Shown here in pieces: positions 4,843 to 6,207 of a DNA stretch of 6,207 nucleotides. The position numbers were made by a program, and so were the translations under genes. The stretch spans positions 8,307-14,513 of the forward strand of contig JAFNGF010000328.1 of NCBI GenBank assembly GCA_017885385.1, written 5' to 3'. A model generated the notes under the pieces. The model saw only the letters and a program-made list of their open reading frames with translations. It did no database searches and was not told where the DNA came from. Position 1 is the stretch's first letter, and the number at the start of each line of letters is the position of its first letter. The DNA is from Planctomycetota bacterium (GTDB taxonomy: Bacteria > Planctomycetota > Phycisphaerae > Sedimentisphaerales > Anaerobacaceae).

Positions 4843-6144
4843 ATGAAAACGAAAGGTTTCACACTGGTCGAGCTATTGGTCGTGATTGCGATCATAGCTC
4901 TATTGATGGGCATTTTGATGCCCGCCCTGGCTAGGGTCAGGCAAATTGCCTTCCGGATGGTCTGCGGAACAAATTTGTCCGGCATCGGCAAGGCGATGCT
5001 GATCTACGCCAACGATTATGAGGACGAGCTTCCCCGCGCCGGCGGCAGAAGCAGCGTCTGGGGCGGCCCCGTTATGTGGAATGCCGCTAACCGAAACGCA
5101 GCTTATGGCTTGGCTGCAAATGGCACCGGCGGAAAGGCAACCATCAGCTCCTGCTTCTATCTGCTAATAAAGTACGCCGAGGTCACACCCAAGTCGTTCA
5201 TCTGCAAGAGCGACTCCGGAACGTCTGAGTTTAAGCTCTCCAACGAGACCGGAGCCGGCAACATGGAATTCATCGACTGCTGGGACTTCGGCATCGAGCC
5301 GCTGACACACTGCAGCTACACCTATCACATGCCGTTCGGTCTGTATGCCCTGACTACATCCAGCGAACCGGGCATGGCAGTAGCGGGAGATCGCAGCCCG
5401 TGGCTTGCTTCACCCGCTGCGTCGGCCAAGACTATAGCGAATTTCAATCCCACCGACACCAACGTAGACCGGCAGAAGTACGGAAACTCGGTCTCTCACC
5501 AGGAAGACGGGCAGAACGTATTGTTTATGGACAGTCACGTGTTCTTTGAGAAAAGGTCTTACTGCGCCATCAACGACGACAACATTTACACCTGGTGGAA
5601 TGGCGGCGATATAAGACTAGGTGGTGCACCCGTAGTCGGCGCCACTGAACCCAAGGATAGAAAAGACTCGTTCCTGGTTCACGATGGCCCGGCAGGCACA
5701 AAGGACAGGTTCTGCTTCCCCGCCGATACGCTCGTCTGGGTGGATGGCGCACCGGTCGAGATCTCGCAGGTTACTCAAGGGCAAAAAGTCAGCATACTTG
5801 AGGCTGCCGGGCTGACCAGTGCTGCCGCCCAGCCGGTATCGCTGCGGCAAATCGAACGCATCGAACAGCACGAGGGAACGTTCGATTGTTATGACGTTGC
5901 GCTTGAAACCGGAGATTCCATCAGCGCGGTCGGTTCACACCGATTTCTGCTTGATTCGCAGCGATGGCTTCCCGTCCAAGACCTCAAAGCCGGGTGGAAG
6001 CTAATGTCATTAAAAGGACCCGTCGGCATCAAGAGCGTTGCCAAAAGAGCGACGCCCTTGGTCGGCAGGGTTTACAACCTGAAGATCCAAAACACAGAAA
6101 CGTATTGTGTGGGCAAAGCCGGCCTGATTGTACGCGATTGGTAA
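4843..6144 (+). CDS. Type IV pilin-like protein fused to a C-terminal Hint autoprocessing domain
   Basis: A 433-residue protein, paralogue of the gene at 3448-4347. ATG 4843 follows AAGGAG (4830-4835) and gives MKTKG with prepilin cleavage before F6 and Glu10 at mature +5; a hydrophobic helix runs to about residue 30. Residues 6-282 match the first paralogue closely, including the Cys-rich core and SHQEDGQNVLFMDSHV (His219). After HDG (280-282) comes a short linker, then a Hint domain from Cys291 to the end: CFPADTLVWVDG (291-302), VEISQVTQGQKV (305-316), AVGSHRFLL (362-370) with His366, WLPVQDLKAGWKL (375-387) and YNLKIQNTETYCVGKAGLIVRDW (411-433). Hint domains shift the peptide bond before Cys1 to a thioester. 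The inferred outcome is self-cleavage after F290 or coupling of the pilin body to a nucleophile in the envelope. The final Asn is replaced by Asp432. Target, partner and timing are unknown. Confidence 0.87.
   Translation: MKTKGFTLVELLVVIAIIALLMGILMPALARVRQIAFRMVCGTNLSGIGKAMLIYANDYEDELPRAGGRSSVWGGPVMWNAANRNAAYGLAANGTGGKATISSCFYLLIKYAEVTPKSFICKSDSGTSEFKLSNETGAGNMEFIDCWDFGIEPLTHCSYTYHMPFGLYALTTSSEPGMAVAGDRSPWLASPAASAKTIANFNPTDTNVDRQKYGNSVSHQEDGQNVLFMDSHVFFEKRSYCAINDDNIYTWWNGGDIRLGGAPVVGATEPKDRKDSFLVHDGPAGTKDRFCFPADTLVWVDGAPVEISQVTQGQKVSILEAAGLTSAAAQPVSLRQIERIEQHEGTFDCYDVALETGDSISAVGSHRFLLDSQRWLPVQDLKAGWKLMSLKGPVGIKSVAKRATPLVGRVYNLKIQNTETYCVGKAGLIVRDW
5168..5430 (+). repeat. 263-bp tract identical to 3782-4044
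   Basis: This is the partner of the identical tract in the first pseudopilin gene, at codons 109-196 of this copy. The offset of the two tracts is 1386 bp. The orientation is the same, so recombination between them could also delete or duplicate the intervening leader and gene ends. Confidence 0.75.
5713..6141 (+). other. Hint (hedgehog/intein) domain coding segment
   Basis: This 143-codon segment has no counterpart in the first pseudopilin. It carries the hallmark start CFPADTLV with Cys at position 1, a block-B-like element AVGSHRFLL in which His is kept but the Thr of the usual T-x-x-H is Val, and the terminal strand pair ending LIVRDW where LVHN is common. Its length is that of a Hint domain without an endonuclease. 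No domain follows, so it is not placed like an intein between exteins or like a pretoxin Hint before a toxin. The layout matches hedgehog-type C-terminal Hint domains. Confidence 0.85.
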
Positions 6145-6166
6145 TCGAGCAGGCCAACTGCGCAAT

Positions 6167-6207
6167 AAGCGGCCTTGTGGCGGGATGCCACAAGGCCGCT
6201 TTGTTTT
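6167..6207 (+). terminator. Rho-independent terminator after pseudopilin 2
   Basis: AAGCGGCCTTGTGGC (6167-6181) pairs perfectly with GCCACAAGGCCGCTT (6187-6201), a 15-bp stem with a 5-nt loop, followed by TTGTTTT to the window end. It shares the GCGGCCTT stem core with the terminator of the first paralogue. It begins 22 nt after the stop codon and is much the stronger of the two. Confidence 0.85.

Noticed and set aside
5713..6144. Reading the Hint domain as an intein or as a pretoxin Hint before a toxin
   Set aside because: No extein or toxin follows; the protein stops one residue after the Asp that replaces the terminal Asn, and a terminator comes within 25 nt.

Overview
The window looks like chromosomal DNA of a bacterium of the Planctomycetota, most likely a Phycisphaerae-type member. 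This is inferred from gene content only: type IV pilin-like proteins of the 'prepilin N-terminus plus H-X9-DG-like motif' kind in tandem, an L-type lectin with a PEP-CTERM sorting tail, and a eukaryote-like UDP-sugar pyrophosphorylase. No rRNA or other phylogenetic marker is present.

Layout. Positions 3-347 (+) hold the C-terminal end of an aldose 1-epimerase (galM), cut by the window edge. Convergent to it, 411-1241 (-) encodes a secreted legume-lectin-like protein with a VPEP/TM/Arg-rich sorting signal, a textbook promoter (1341-1369) and a strong ribosome binding site. Between it and the next gene lies a palindromic intergenic repeat (about 1403-1497). Positions 1527-2954 (-) encode a UDPGP-family nucleotidyltransferase. 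A divergent promoter region (2982-3067) separates it from the accessory part of the window, two tandem paralogous pseudopilin-like genes on the + strand at 3448-4347 and 4843-6144.

The pseudopilin pair is the most interesting part. Both proteins have a prepilin peptidase site and the same roughly 280-residue body. After the shared HDG tripeptide they diverge abruptly. The first ends in a short Gly-rich tail. The second continues into a complete 143-residue Hint (hedgehog/intein) autoprocessing domain that begins with CFPADTLV and finishes the protein. The Hint domain keeps its Cys1 and block-B His but has Asp instead of Asn near the C-terminus and no partner domain after it. This suggests a pseudopilin that cleaves itself, or attaches its own C-terminus to something, in a hedgehog-like way.

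Each pseudopilin gene has a leader of about 350-370 nt. The two leaders have drifted far apart in sequence but keep the same paired elements in the same order: an outer GGTAGGTT/AACCTRCC pair, two ATCATA boxes, and a long-range GATTCGC/GCGAATC stem ending about 10 nt before the Shine-Dalgarno. The last stem carries a compensatory G-C to A-T change between copies. In contrast, 263 bp in the middle of the two coding regions are identical at every base, including synonymous sites, pointing to recent gene conversion. Each gene ends in a GCGGCCTT-core hairpin terminator.

The galM fragment and the UDP-sugar pyrophosphorylase could both serve sugar activation, but they lie on opposite strands and are not an operon.
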